A stretch of 64,000 bases of DNA from Pseudoflavonifractor_A sp022772585. GTDB lineage: Bacteria > Bacillota > Clostridia > Oscillospirales > Oscillospiraceae. Made by a program: the position numbers and the translations under genes. The stretch covers positions 62,001-126,000 of the forward strand of contig NZ_JBQHUB010000003.1 of NCBI RefSeq assembly GCF_052065415.1, given 5' to 3'. Shown here in pieces: positions 44,097-52,932 of the stretch. Below the pieces are notes generated by a model. It searched no databases and was not told the DNA's origin. It was given only the letters and a program-made list of their open reading frames with translations. The stretch's first letter is position 1; each line of letters opens with the position of its first letter.

Positions 44097-45713
44097 ATGC
44101 GACTGGAAGACATCTTTATGCTGTTCGGCGGACTTGCCCTGTTCCTCTACGGCATGAACATCATGAGCGAGGGATTGGAGATCGCCGCCGGTGACCGGCT
44201 GAAATCCATTTTGGAGAAGCTGACCTCTAACCGCGTACTGGGCATGCTGGTGGGCGCGGGCATCACCGCTGTTATCCAGAGCTCCTCGGCCACCACAGTG
44301 ATGGTGGTGGGCTTCGTCAATTCAGGGCTGATGACCCTGCGCCAGGCAGTGGGCGTCATCATGGGCGCCAACATCGGCACCACCGTCACCGGGCTGCTCA
44401 TCGCTCTGGACGTGGGGCTGATCGCACCGCTGCTGGCCTTTGTGGGCGTGGTGCTCATGACCATGGTGAAAAAGCAGAAGGTCAACTGCATCGGCCAGAT
44501 CGTGGCCGGCCTGGGCATCCTTTTCATCGGCATGGAGCTGATGAGCTCCTCCATGTCCCCTCTGCGGGACTATGAGCCCTTCGTGCAGCTGCTCACCCGC
44601 TTCACCAATCCGGTGCTGGGCATCCTGGCCGGCGCGCTCTTCACTGCTCTGGTCCAGAGCTCCTCGGCCAGCATCGGCATTCTCCAGGCCCTGGCCCTCA
44701 GCGGCGTCATCGGCCTGGAGAACGCGGTCTTTGTCCTCTTCGGCCAGAATATCGGCACCTGCATCACCGCGTTTATCGCCTCACTGGGCGGCAACCGGGA
44801 GGCCAAGCGCGCCACCCTGATCCACCTGATGTTCAACGTTATCGGTGCTGCCATCTTTACCGCCATCTGCCTGCTGACGCCCTTTGTGGAAGTGGTGCAG
44901 AGCCTGCTGCCCGGCAGTGTGCCCGGCCAGATCGCTGCTACCCACACCGTATTCAATATCGTCACTACTCTGATACTGCTGCCCTTCGGTGACCGGCTGG
45001 CCGACCTGGCCTGCCGCCTGCTGCCTGAACGGGAGGGAAAAGACAGCCGGGATTCCAGCATGGTGTTTGTAGACGAGCACCGCATGGGTTCCACCGCTAT
45101 CGCCCTGTCTGAGCTGCAGAAGCAGGAGGCCGCCATGTTTGCCCTGGCCCGGGAGAACGTGGAGCTGGCGTTCGACGCCCTCATCGGCCGGGATACCGAG
45201 AAGCTGCGTAAAGTCGCCCGGCAGGAGGAGGATATCGACCTCTATAATGCGGAGATCACCCGGGTCATCGGCCACATGGCCACCCACGAGATGTCGGAGG
45301 CCGACTCGGAGCACTTCAACCGCCTGCTCATCGTCTGCGGAAACATCGAGCGCATCGGTGACCACGCCATGAATATGGCCGAGTATCTGGAGCCGCTGAA
45401 GAAGCGCCACATCCACATGGACGATGAGACCATGCGGGAGCTGGAGAATCTGCGCATCCTGGCCACCCATGCCCTGCTGGCCATCGACTTTGAAGACGAG
45501 AACAACCGCCAGCGGGCGCTGGATACCGTAACGATCCTGGAGGCCGACAGCGATGACAAGAACCGCCAGTACCGGGCTGCCCAGATCCGCCGGATGCGCA
45601 GCGGAAACGTGGACCCCGAGCTGAGCATCCTCTACAGTGAGATCCTGACCGATATCGAGCGGATGCTGGACCACATGCTCAACATCGCCGAGGCCCTGTG
45701 CCCCGCCAATTGA
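44097..45713 (+). CDS. Na+/phosphate cotransporter (NptA type) with PhoU-like domain
   Basis: 538 residues from ATG 44097 (AAAGGAG eight bases upstream); the ATG at 44061 would add a non-native extension. Two Na/Pi repeats carry the signature QSSSATTVMVVG (about residue 60) and QSSSASIGILQA (about 198). About eight membrane segments reach residue 320, followed by a cytoplasmic helical PhoU-like domain (about 340-535; RIGDHAMNMAEYLE). It imports phosphate with sodium. A terminator at 45727-45758 separates it from the convergent adenine deaminase gene. Confidence 0.9.
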   Translation: MRLEDIFMLFGGLALFLYGMNIMSEGLEIAAGDRLKSILEKLTSNRVLGMLVGAGITAVIQSSSATTVMVVGFVNSGLMTLRQAVGVIMGANIGTTVTGLLIALDVGLIAPLLAFVGVVLMTMVKKQKVNCIGQIVAGLGILFIGMELMSSSMSPLRDYEPFVQLLTRFTNPVLGILAGALFTALVQSSSASIGILQALALSGVIGLENAVFVLFGQNIGTCITAFIASLGGNREAKRATLIHLMFNVIGAAIFTAICLLTPFVEVVQSLLPGSVPGQIAATHTVFNIVTTLILLPFGDRLADLACRLLPEREGKDSRDSSMVFVDEHRMGSTAIALSELQKQEAAMFALARENVELAFDALIGRDTEKLRKVARQEEDIDLYNAEITRVIGHMATHEMSEADSEHFNRLLIVCGNIERIGDHAMNMAEYLEPLKKRHIHMDDETMRELENLRILATHALLAIDFEDENNRQRALDTVTILEADSDDKNRQYRAAQIRRMRSGNVDPELSILYSEILTDIERMLDHMLNIAEALCPAN

Positions 45714-45726
45714 ACGACACAAAACA

Positions 45727-45758
45727 GACCGCGGCAGACGTTTACGTCCGCCGCGGTC
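45727..45758. terminator. Terminator between the Na/Pi cotransporter and ade
   Basis: GACCGCGGCAGACG pairs with CGTCCGCCGCGGTC around the loop TTTA, with TTGTTTT on the plus side. It closes the phosphate gene and, from the other side, the six-gene purine operon. Confidence 0.8.
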
Positions 45759-45778
45759 TTGTTTTATTCCGTTTTTAC

Positions 45779-47581
45779 TTATGTCTCATCCGCCAAAACG
45801 GAGGTCATGGTATAGGTACGGCAGTCCACCAGGCCGCGGTTGGTCAGACGCAGGTCGGGGATGCAGGCCAGGGGGATGAGGGCCATGGTCATGAAGGGGG
45901 AGGGAAGGGTGCATCCGATCCCGGTCCAGGCCCGGCCCAGAGCGTCGGCCAGAGCGGCCATCTCCTCCGGGGCGCCCTCGCCCATGAGCCCGGCGATGGG
46001 CAGCGGGATGTGGCCCAGGACCTTGCCGTCCTTCACCACGCACATGCCGCCCTGGGAGGCGATGAGGGTGTTGGCGGCCAGGGCCATGTCGGCGTCGTTG
46101 GAGCCCACCACCAGCAGATTGTGGGCGTCGTGGGCCACGGTGGAGGCCATGGCCCCGCCGGAGATGCCGAAGCCGTGGACAAAGCCCATGCCCCTGGTGC
46201 CGGTGCCCTTGTGCCGCTCAAAGACCACCGCCTTGAGGATGTCCTGGGCGGGATCGGCCTCCAGAGCGCCGTCTCTGGGGGTGAGGGTGACGATGCGCTC
46301 CACGTCGGGCACCTTGCCGCCCATGACGCCGATGGCCCGCACCCGCTGGGGTGCGTCAGAGGGGGCGGCAAAGCGGAAGTCCTCCGGCTTCACCGGGCTG
46401 AGCCGGACGGTGGAACGGGCCCAGTCGGGACAGTCCCCCTCGGGGATGGGGGCGGCGAGGGCGCCGTCCCGGGCCACCAGTACGCCGTCCACAAAGACTT
46501 TTTGGACCACAAAGTCCTTCAGGTCGGCGAAGAGCACCATGTCGGCGCATTTGCCTGGGGTGACCGAGCCCAGCTCGTGGTCCATCTGGAAGCACTGGGC
46601 GCAGTTGATAGTCACCATCTGGATGGCGGACACCGGGTCCAGACCCTCCTGCACCGCCCGGCGGAGGAGCCGGTCCAGATGGCCCTCCTCCATCAGGGTG
46701 TGGGGATGGGCATCGTCGGTGATGAGGACGGCGAAGCGCCGGTCCACCCGGTGCTCGGTCACCGAGCGGATGACCTCGTGCAGGTCCCGCCAGCCGGAGC
46801 CCTCCCGCAGCATGGCGTACATGCCCAGACGCATCTTGGCCAGGGCGTCCTCCGCCCGGGTGGACTCATGGCAGCAGCGGATGCCGGAGGCGATATAGGC
46901 GTTGAGGCCCCGGTCAGTCTCGGGCACCGAGTAGTGGCCGGTGACGGTCTTGCCCGCTTTCAGAGTCTCACCCACAATGTCGTGGGCGTGGTCGGAACCG
47001 GAGAGGATGCCGGGGTAGTTCATCATCTCGCCCAGGCCCACGGTGCGCCCGTCGGCCATGGAGGCGGCCACCTCGGCGGGGCCCACGAAGCCGCCGGTAT
47101 CCTCAAAGCCGGGGACGGCGGGGACGCAGGAGGGCATGGTGAGCATGGCCTTGAGGGGGGTGGCGGCGGCGTCCTCCATCATGAACTCCACGCCACGGGG
47201 CCCCAGCACGTTGCAGATCTCGTGGGGGTCGTGGTAGACGCCGGTGGTGCCGTGGGGCAGGACGGCCCGGGCGAAGTTCCGGGGGGTCATCATGGAGGAC
47301 TCAATGTGAATGTGCCCGTCCAGAAGGCCGGGCGCCAGGTAGGCGCCGCCGGCGTCGGTCACGCCGGTATCCGGTCCGATGCAGTGGGAGGCGTCAGGAC
47401 CTACATAGGCGATGCGGCCCATGGCACAGGCTACGTCGGTGTGCTCCTGTAGCTCGCCGGTGCACACGTTGACCAGGGTGGCGTTGCGGATGACCAGCTC
47501 GGCCGGTGCGGAACCCTGGGCCACGGCGGCCAGGGTTCGGGTGGCCTCCCAGAGGGGAGTGCGGCAGTAGACGTTTTGCAT
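45779..47581 (-). CDS. ade: Adenine deaminase
   Basis: 600 residues from ATG 47581 (AAAGGAG seven bases upstream). Amidohydrolase-fold adenine deaminase: LAPGLLDGHIHIESSMMTP (about residue 75-93), HGTTGVYHDPHEICNV (about 105-120), LITDDAHPHTL (about 272-282) and the C-terminal domain with GSNDADMALAAN. It converts adenine to hypoxanthine and ammonia with Fe/Mn. Last gene of the riboswitch-led purine operon, downstream of the molybdenum hydroxylase that could oxidise the product. Confidence 0.93.
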   Translation of the reverse strand: MQNVYCRTPLWEATRTLAAVAQGSAPAELVIRNATLVNVCTGELQEHTDVACAMGRIAYVGPDASHCIGPDTGVTDAGGAYLAPGLLDGHIHIESSMMTPRNFARAVLPHGTTGVYHDPHEICNVLGPRGVEFMMEDAAATPLKAMLTMPSCVPAVPGFEDTGGFVGPAEVAASMADGRTVGLGEMMNYPGILSGSDHAHDIVGETLKAGKTVTGHYSVPETDRGLNAYIASGIRCCHESTRAEDALAKMRLGMYAMLREGSGWRDLHEVIRSVTEHRVDRRFAVLITDDAHPHTLMEEGHLDRLLRRAVQEGLDPVSAIQMVTINCAQCFQMDHELGSVTPGKCADMVLFADLKDFVVQKVFVDGVLVARDGALAAPIPEGDCPDWARSTVRLSPVKPEDFRFAAPSDAPQRVRAIGVMGGKVPDVERIVTLTPRDGALEADPAQDILKAVVFERHKGTGTRGMGFVHGFGISGGAMASTVAHDAHNLLVVGSNDADMALAANTLIASQGGMCVVKDGKVLGHIPLPIAGLMGEGAPEEMAALADALGRAWTGIGCTLPSPFMTMALIPLACIPDLRLTNRGLVDCRTYTMTSVLADET

Positions 47582-47644
47582 GACAGTGCTCCTTTCCAGC
47601 ATGGTGAAAGCCGCGGAGGACCGGATGGTCCCCCGCGGCTCCGG

Positions 47645-48136
47645 TCAGTTCAGCTTGTTCTGACGCGCCAGGTTTTCCGCCACGATGCGCTCCATGGCGT
47701 TGAGGATGTTCTCATAGCCGGTGCAGCGGCACAGGTGGCCCGAGATGAGCTTGCGCAGCTCGTCCCGGTTATACTGCTTGTTGGTGCCCACGATCTCCAC
47801 CGCGGTCATGATAAGGCCGGGGGTGCAGAAGCCGCACTGGACGGCGGCCTCCTCGATAAAGGCGGTCTGGATGGGGGAGAGCTCGCCGTTGGGGCCCTTG
47901 ATGCCCTCCACGGTGAGGACGCTGCGGCCGTCGGCCCAGACGCTGAGGTAGCAGCAGGAGTTGACGGCCTTTCCGTCCACCAGGACGGTGCAGGCGCCGC
48001 ACTCGCCCACCTCGCAGCCCTTTTTCACGCTGGTGAGGCCCAGCCGGTCCCGCAGGGTGTCGGTCAGACACTCCCGGGTATCCACCGCCAGCTCCTCTTC
48101 TTTTCCGTTGACCTTCACATGGATGATGCTAAGCAT
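47645..48136 (-). CDS. Molybdenum hydroxylase 2Fe-2S subunit (second set)
   Basis: 163 residues from ATG 48136 (GGGAGGTG upstream), overlapping the FAD-subunit stop by eight bases (ATGCTTAG). First cluster KKGCEVGECGACTVLVDG (about 37-54), second cluster from QCGFCTPGLIM (about 100) and GHLCRCTGYENIL (about 134). All cluster cysteines are present. Partner of the two preceding subunits; sits 63 bases before the adenine deaminase gene. Confidence 0.92.
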   Translation of the reverse strand: MLSIIHVKVNGKEEELAVDTRECLTDTLRDRLGLTSVKKGCEVGECGACTVLVDGKAVNSCCYLSVWADGRSVLTVEGIKGPNGELSPIQTAFIEEAAVQCGFCTPGLIMTAVEIVGTNKQYNRDELRKLISGHLCRCTGYENILNAMERIVAENLARQNKLN

Positions 48137-49016
48137 GGATGTCACCTCCCGCAAACTGGACCGCCTGGAGGAAGGCCCGGCGGCTGATCTCCCTGGCGAT
48201 CTGCAGCCGGAAGGCACGGGAGGCCCGCCAGCTGTCTCTGGGGTTGATCTCGGTGAGGACGCTCTCTCCCAGTTCCTTCACCAGTTCGGCGCTGAGGGCG
48301 CGGCCGGTGACCAGGGCCTCGGTTTTGGGGCAGCGGACCGGGGTGGGGGCCGCTACGCCGAAAGCGATGCGGATATCCTCCACCGTAGTCTGATCGGCCG
48401 AGAGCTTGAGAAGGACGGCGCAGCCCAGGGTGGAGATTTCCATGGCCTCCCGCTTGCCGTACTTGATGTAGTGGCCGCTGTAGCCCTGATAGTTTTCCGG
48501 GGCGATGCGCACGGCGGTGAGGACCTCGTCGTGCTGCCGGACGGTCCTGCCCGGGCCGGCGTACCACTCCGAGATGGGCACCCGCCGCTTCCCGTCGGGG
48601 CCCTGAAGCTCCATCACGGCGTTGAGGGCCATGAGGGAGGGGGCGCTGTCGGCGCTGGTGACGCCGTTGCACACGTTGCCGCCGATGGTGCCCATGTTGC
48701 GGATCTGGGGGCTGCCCACCTGGTCCACCGCCTGGCAGAGCATGTTGATCCGGGGACGGAGTAGGGGGGAGTTGGTGATCTCGGAGAAGGTGCAGCCCGA
48801 GCCGATGACGATGGCGCCGTCCTCCTCCACACGGATCTGCCGCAGTTCCTCCAGACCGTGGAGGCTCACCAGATGGCAGCCTGCCCGGCGGCCCTCCCGG
48901 GTCTGGATGAGCACGTCGGTGCCGCCGGCGATGAGCTGGGCTTCCGGGTCACGGCCCAGGGCGGCAACGGCGTCGGCCACGCCGGAGGCCTGATAATACC
49001 GTTCAATATCATACAT
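48129..49016 (-). CDS. Molybdenum hydroxylase FAD-binding subunit (second set)
   Basis: 295 residues. IAGGTDVLIQTREGRR (about 29-44) and IRNMGTIGGNVCNGVTSADS (about 105-124) bind FAD, and the C-terminal flavoprotein domain follows. It starts 15 bases after the large-subunit stop and overlaps the 2Fe-2S gene, so stoichiometric translation is likely. Confidence 0.92.
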   Translation of the reverse strand: MYDIERYYQASGVADAVAALGRDPEAQLIAGGTDVLIQTREGRRAGCHLVSLHGLEELRQIRVEEDGAIVIGSGCTFSEITNSPLLRPRINMLCQAVDQVGSPQIRNMGTIGGNVCNGVTSADSAPSLMALNAVMELQGPDGKRRVPISEWYAGPGRTVRQHDEVLTAVRIAPENYQGYSGHYIKYGKREAMEISTLGCAVLLKLSADQTTVEDIRIAFGVAAPTPVRCPKTEALVTGRALSAELVKELGESVLTEINPRDSWRASRAFRLQIAREISRRAFLQAVQFAGGDIHA

Positions 49017-49031
49017 ACAGATGACCCTCCT

Positions 49032-51326
49032 TTAGTCGATGAGCCCGGCGGCGGCAAAGGCCTCCACCAGCTTCTGGGGGCTGAGGGGCAGACTGTCGAT
49101 GGCCACGCCGGTGGCGTGGAGCACCGCGTTGCGGATGGCCGGCGCGCCGGGGATGGCGGGGGGCTCGCCCAGAGCCTTGTTCCCGTAGGGACCGGTGGGG
49201 TCGGGCACCTCTACAAAGGCGGCCTGCAGGTCGGGGGTATCCATGGCCGTGGGGAGCTTGTAGTCCAGCAAGTTGTTGTTCAAAGGTTTGCCCTTGGCGT
49301 CGAAGAGCAGCTCCTCGCTCAGGGCGTAGCCCAGTCCCATGCTCATGCCGCCGTGGACCTGGGCCGCGGCCAGCTGGGGATTGATGAGGGTGCCCGAGTC
49401 GTGGACGTTGACGATGTTGAGGACCTTCACCTTGCCCAGGGGGATATCCACCTCCACCTCGGCAAAGCAGCAGCCGCTGGCAAAGGTGTTGATCTTGCAG
49501 TGGGAGGTCTCCTCCGCGGTGATGTGGACCGAGCGGTCCAGGCTGTAGAAGGCCTCCACCGCCACGTCGGCCACCGGGCGGAGGACCGCTCCCGTGACGG
49601 TATCCACGATCTGGTCCTCCCGGAGGTCCAGGTTCTCCACCGGGTAACGCAGGACGTAGGCGGCGTAGTCCAGGATCTTCCGCTTGAGGGACGCGCCGGT
49701 CTTTTTCACGGCCATGCCGCTGACATAGGTCTGGCGGGAGGCGTAGGCGCCGGTGTCAAATGGAGTGATATCGGTGTCCTGGACGGTGGAAATGTGGATC
49801 TTTTCCAGGGAAATGCCGGTGGCCTCGCTGGCCATCTGGGAAAAGACGGTGTCCGCGCCCTGGCCGATCTCGGTGGCGCCCATCTGGACCTGGACCGAGC
49901 CGTCCTGATGGAGCACCATGCGGCAGGAGGCGGTCTCCAGCGAGATGGGATGTACGCCGGTCTTGTAGCAGAAGATGGACATGCCCACGCCCCGGCGGAT
50001 GGGGCCGGTCTGATCCCGGTACTTCTCCCGCAGCGCGTCCCAGCCGATGATCTCACGGCCCTTTTCGATGGCGGCCTTCAAGCCGTAGCTGTTGAACTTC
50101 ACGTGGGTATGGGGATCCTCATAGCCGCTCTCCATGCAGTTTTTCAGGCGGAACTCCAGCGGGTCCATGCCGATGGCACGGGCCAGATCGTCGGAGAGAC
50201 ACTCGGTGGCAAAGCAGGACTGGGGGATGCCGTAGCCCCGCATGGCGCCGCCCACGGCGATGTTGGTGTACACCGTGCTGGCCTCACACTCCAGGGCCTT
50301 CTCATCCCGGTAGAGCTGCTTGAAGCCGTTGATGGCGTTGGCCACGATGGCGTGGCCGTGGGAGGCATAACCGCCCTGGTTGGACAGGGCCTGGCACTTC
50401 CGGGCCACGATGCGGCCGTCGGGCCGGACGGCGCCGGAAACATGGAAGGTGATGGCGTGGCGGACCCGGGTGGAGGCGAAGGTCTCCTCACGGGAGATAT
50501 CCAGCTTCACCGGGCGGCCCCCCACCTGGAGGGAGAGCCAGACATTCAGGGGCTCATAGAGCACGTCCTGCTTGTTGCCGAAGCCGCCGCCGATGTAGGG
50601 CTTGATGACCCGGATGCTGCCCCAGGGCACTCCGGTGGCCTGGCCGATGACCCGGCGGACGATGTGGGGGATCTGGGTGGAGGTGACCACGTTGATCTTC
50701 CCGTCGGCCTGCCAGGCGAAGGAGTTGGGCAGCTCGATGTGGGAGTGCTGGACGGTCTGGGTGCGGTAGGTTTTGCTGACGGTGACCAGGCCCTCCTCAG
50801 AGGCGGCGGCCTCCTCATAGCCCATATCGCCCAGCCGGAAGCCGGAGTGGGCCAGGATGTTGTCCGGCTTCTCCTCATGGACGGGGATGGCGCCGGGGGC
50901 GGTGGCCTGCTCCACCGTGACGTAGGGCTCATAGGTCTCATAATCCACCTTGATGAGGCGGGCGGCCCGGTCGGCGGCCACATTGTCCTCTGCCACGATA
51001 GCGGCGATGTCGTCGCCGTAGAACCGCACCCGGCGGTTGAGCAGTTTGCGGTCGGCCACATCCTGGTGGGCCTTTTCCACGGACCAGGGATGGCCGGGGG
51101 TGGGGAACTGGACATCGGGCACGTCGAAGCAGGTAACGATCTTGACCACGCCGGGGACGGCCAGAGCCTCCTCCAGATGGAAGGCCTTCACCACGCCGGA
51201 GGCAATGGTGCTGTGTACGACTTTGGCTACCAGAAACTCGCGGGGCTCCAGATCGGAGGTGTACTTGGCGCTGCCGGTGACCTTGTCCCGGGCGTCCACC
51301 CGGAGGACGGATTTACCAACTGCCAT
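49032..51326 (-). CDS. Xanthine dehydrogenase-family molybdenum-binding subunit (second set)
   Basis: 764 residues with AAAGGAG before the ATG. VDARDKVTGSAKYTSDLEP opens the hammerhead domain; cofactor motif IGGGFGNKQDV (about 245, an FGNK variant of FGGK), GAMRGYGIPQSCF (about 357), and the catalytic glutamate in YGNKALGEPPAIPG near the C-terminus. Linked to guanine and adenine deaminases and a purine permease, so hypoxanthine/xanthine oxidation is the best guess. Distinct in sequence from the three plus-strand copies. Confidence 0.88.
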   Translation of the reverse strand: MAVGKSVLRVDARDKVTGSAKYTSDLEPREFLVAKVVHSTIASGVVKAFHLEEALAVPGVVKIVTCFDVPDVQFPTPGHPWSVEKAHQDVADRKLLNRRVRFYGDDIAAIVAEDNVAADRAARLIKVDYETYEPYVTVEQATAPGAIPVHEEKPDNILAHSGFRLGDMGYEEAAASEEGLVTVSKTYRTQTVQHSHIELPNSFAWQADGKINVVTSTQIPHIVRRVIGQATGVPWGSIRVIKPYIGGGFGNKQDVLYEPLNVWLSLQVGGRPVKLDISREETFASTRVRHAITFHVSGAVRPDGRIVARKCQALSNQGGYASHGHAIVANAINGFKQLYRDEKALECEASTVYTNIAVGGAMRGYGIPQSCFATECLSDDLARAIGMDPLEFRLKNCMESGYEDPHTHVKFNSYGLKAAIEKGREIIGWDALREKYRDQTGPIRRGVGMSIFCYKTGVHPISLETASCRMVLHQDGSVQVQMGATEIGQGADTVFSQMASEATGISLEKIHISTVQDTDITPFDTGAYASRQTYVSGMAVKKTGASLKRKILDYAAYVLRYPVENLDLREDQIVDTVTGAVLRPVADVAVEAFYSLDRSVHITAEETSHCKINTFASGCCFAEVEVDIPLGKVKVLNIVNVHDSGTLINPQLAAAQVHGGMSMGLGYALSEELLFDAKGKPLNNNLLDYKLPTAMDTPDLQAAFVEVPDPTGPYGNKALGEPPAIPGAPAIRNAVLHATGVAIDSLPLSPQKLVEAFAAAGLID

Positions 51327-51377
51327 ATGGTATCGCTCCTTTCAGAGTGGGTCTGTGAAATGGGGTGGGAAATTCGC

Positions 51378-51462
51378 TTTCGCTGACGGCCCGGAGGGGC
51401 CGCCGGCGAAAACGGCGGACCGGAAGGTCCGCGGCCGGGGACGGACAGCGCCGCCCCCGGCC
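51378..51462 (-). repeat. Three consecutive GC-rich hairpins between azgA-type permease and large subunit
   Basis: TTTCGC...GCGAAA enclosing GGCCC/GGGCC (51378-51409), GCGGACC-GGAA-GGTCCGC (51415-51432) and GGCCGGGG with CCCCGGCC (51433-51462). None has a U-tract on the minus strand, so they look like mRNA-processing or stabilising elements that set different expression levels within the operon. Confidence 0.55.
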
Positions 51463-51471
51463 CCATCGGCA

Positions 51472-52851
51472 TCAGAGAACAAAGTACTTGGCAACAAAGA
51501 GGATGGCCAGCACGTACATCAGCGGGCTGATGGTGCGGCGCTTCTCGGCGCCGGAGAACATGTTGATGATCACGTAGGAGATGACGCCCATGGCAATGCC
51601 CTCGGAGATGGAGTACATGAAGGGCATGCAGATCATGCAGATAAAAGCGGGGATAGCCTGGGCGGGGTCGTTGAAGTCCACCTTCAGGATGGAGCTGACC
51701 ATCAGGAAGCCCACCACGATCAGGGCGGGAGCGGTGGCGAAGGAGGGAATGGCCAGGAAGATGGGGGAGAAGAACAGGGCCAGGCCAAAGAGTGCAGCGG
51801 ATACCAGGCCGGTCAGGCCGGTGCGGCCGCCCTCGGCCACGCCGGAGGCGCTTTCCACGAAGGTGGTGATGGTGGAGGTACCCAGGGCGGCGCCGGCGGT
51901 AGTGCCCACCGCGTCGGCCAGCAGGGCGCCGCGGATCCGGGGCAGCTTGCCGTCCTTATCCAGCATATCGGCCTTGGAGGCCACGCCGATGAGGGTGCCC
52001 AGAGTATCGAAGAGGTCCACAAACAGGAAGGCGAAAATGACCACCAGGAACTCGGGAGAGAATACACGGGAGAAGTCCATCTGCATCAGGGTGGGGGCGA
52101 TGCTGGGCACGTGGATGCCGGCGGAGAAGTCGGGCAGCAGGCTGAAGAAAGCCGTGTTGTCCGGCACATAGAGGCCCGTGAGCTGGCAGAGGATGCCCAG
52201 AAGCCAGGTGGCCAGAATACCGATGAGGATGTTGCCCTTGACCTTCTTCACGATGAGCAGCGCGGTGATGAGCACGCCGATCAGGGTCAGAATGACGGTA
52301 ATGCCCTCGGTCCGGAATGTGCCGGCCGCCAGGGAGCCCTTCATGGAGAACACGGAGATCAGGGTGGAGTCGTTATTCACTACCAGATGGGAGTTCTGCA
52401 TGCCAATGAAGGCAATGAAGAGTCCGATACCGGCAGAGACTGCGTGTTTGAGCGGGGTGGGGATGGCGTTGAAGATGGCCTCGCGGACATTGGTCAGGGA
52501 GAGCAGGATAAAGATCACGCCCTCCACAAAGACGGCGGCCAGGGCCATCTGCCAGGAATAGCCCATCTGGCCCACCACGGTAAAGGCAAAGTAGGCGTTC
52601 AGGCCCATGCCTGCGGAGAGAACGAAGGGGTAGTTGGACAGCAGGGCCATCAGCACCGTGGCGATGAGGGAGGCCAGGCAGGTGGCGGTGAAGATGGCGC
52701 CCCGGTCCATGCCGGAGGCGCTGAGGATGTTGGGATTGACGGCCAGGATGTAAGCCATGGTCATAAAGGTGGTGATGCCGGCGATGACCTCGGTCTTGAC
52801 ATCGGTTCCCCGTTCGGTCAGGTGAAACAGTTGATCCAGGTTGCGACTCAT
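51472..52851 (-). CDS. AzgA/PbuG-type guanine-hypoxanthine permease (NCS2 family)
   Basis: 459 residues with about thirteen hydrophobic segments. Family signatures: TEVIAGITTFMTMAYILAVNP (about 20-40), AGMGLNAYFAFTVV (about 87-100) and VGTTAGAALGTSTITTFVESASG (about 310-332), all characteristic of the AzgA branch of the xanthine/uracil permeases, which move adenine, guanine or hypoxanthine with protons. It follows guanine deaminase and precedes the molybdenum hydroxylase in the riboswitch-led operon, providing the substrate. Confidence 0.92.
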   Translation of the reverse strand: MSRNLDQLFHLTERGTDVKTEVIAGITTFMTMAYILAVNPNILSASGMDRGAIFTATCLASLIATVLMALLSNYPFVLSAGMGLNAYFAFTVVGQMGYSWQMALAAVFVEGVIFILLSLTNVREAIFNAIPTPLKHAVSAGIGLFIAFIGMQNSHLVVNNDSTLISVFSMKGSLAAGTFRTEGITVILTLIGVLITALLIVKKVKGNILIGILATWLLGILCQLTGLYVPDNTAFFSLLPDFSAGIHVPSIAPTLMQMDFSRVFSPEFLVVIFAFLFVDLFDTLGTLIGVASKADMLDKDGKLPRIRGALLADAVGTTAGAALGTSTITTFVESASGVAEGGRTGLTGLVSAALFGLALFFSPIFLAIPSFATAPALIVVGFLMVSSILKVDFNDPAQAIPAFICMICMPFMYSISEGIAMGVISYVIINMFSGAEKRRTISPLMYVLAILFVAKYFVL

Positions 52852-52932
52852 GATAATACCTCTCTTTCTCCAATCATTGAATAACAGAAGCGGCAGGGAT
52901 GAGTGCGGTGGCTGGGATGCTGCTGAAATGAA

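Noticed and set aside
48858..51386. An 842-codon plus-strand frame opposite the second molybdenum subunit
   Set aside because: Shadow of the real minus-strand gene, which has all catalytic motifs.
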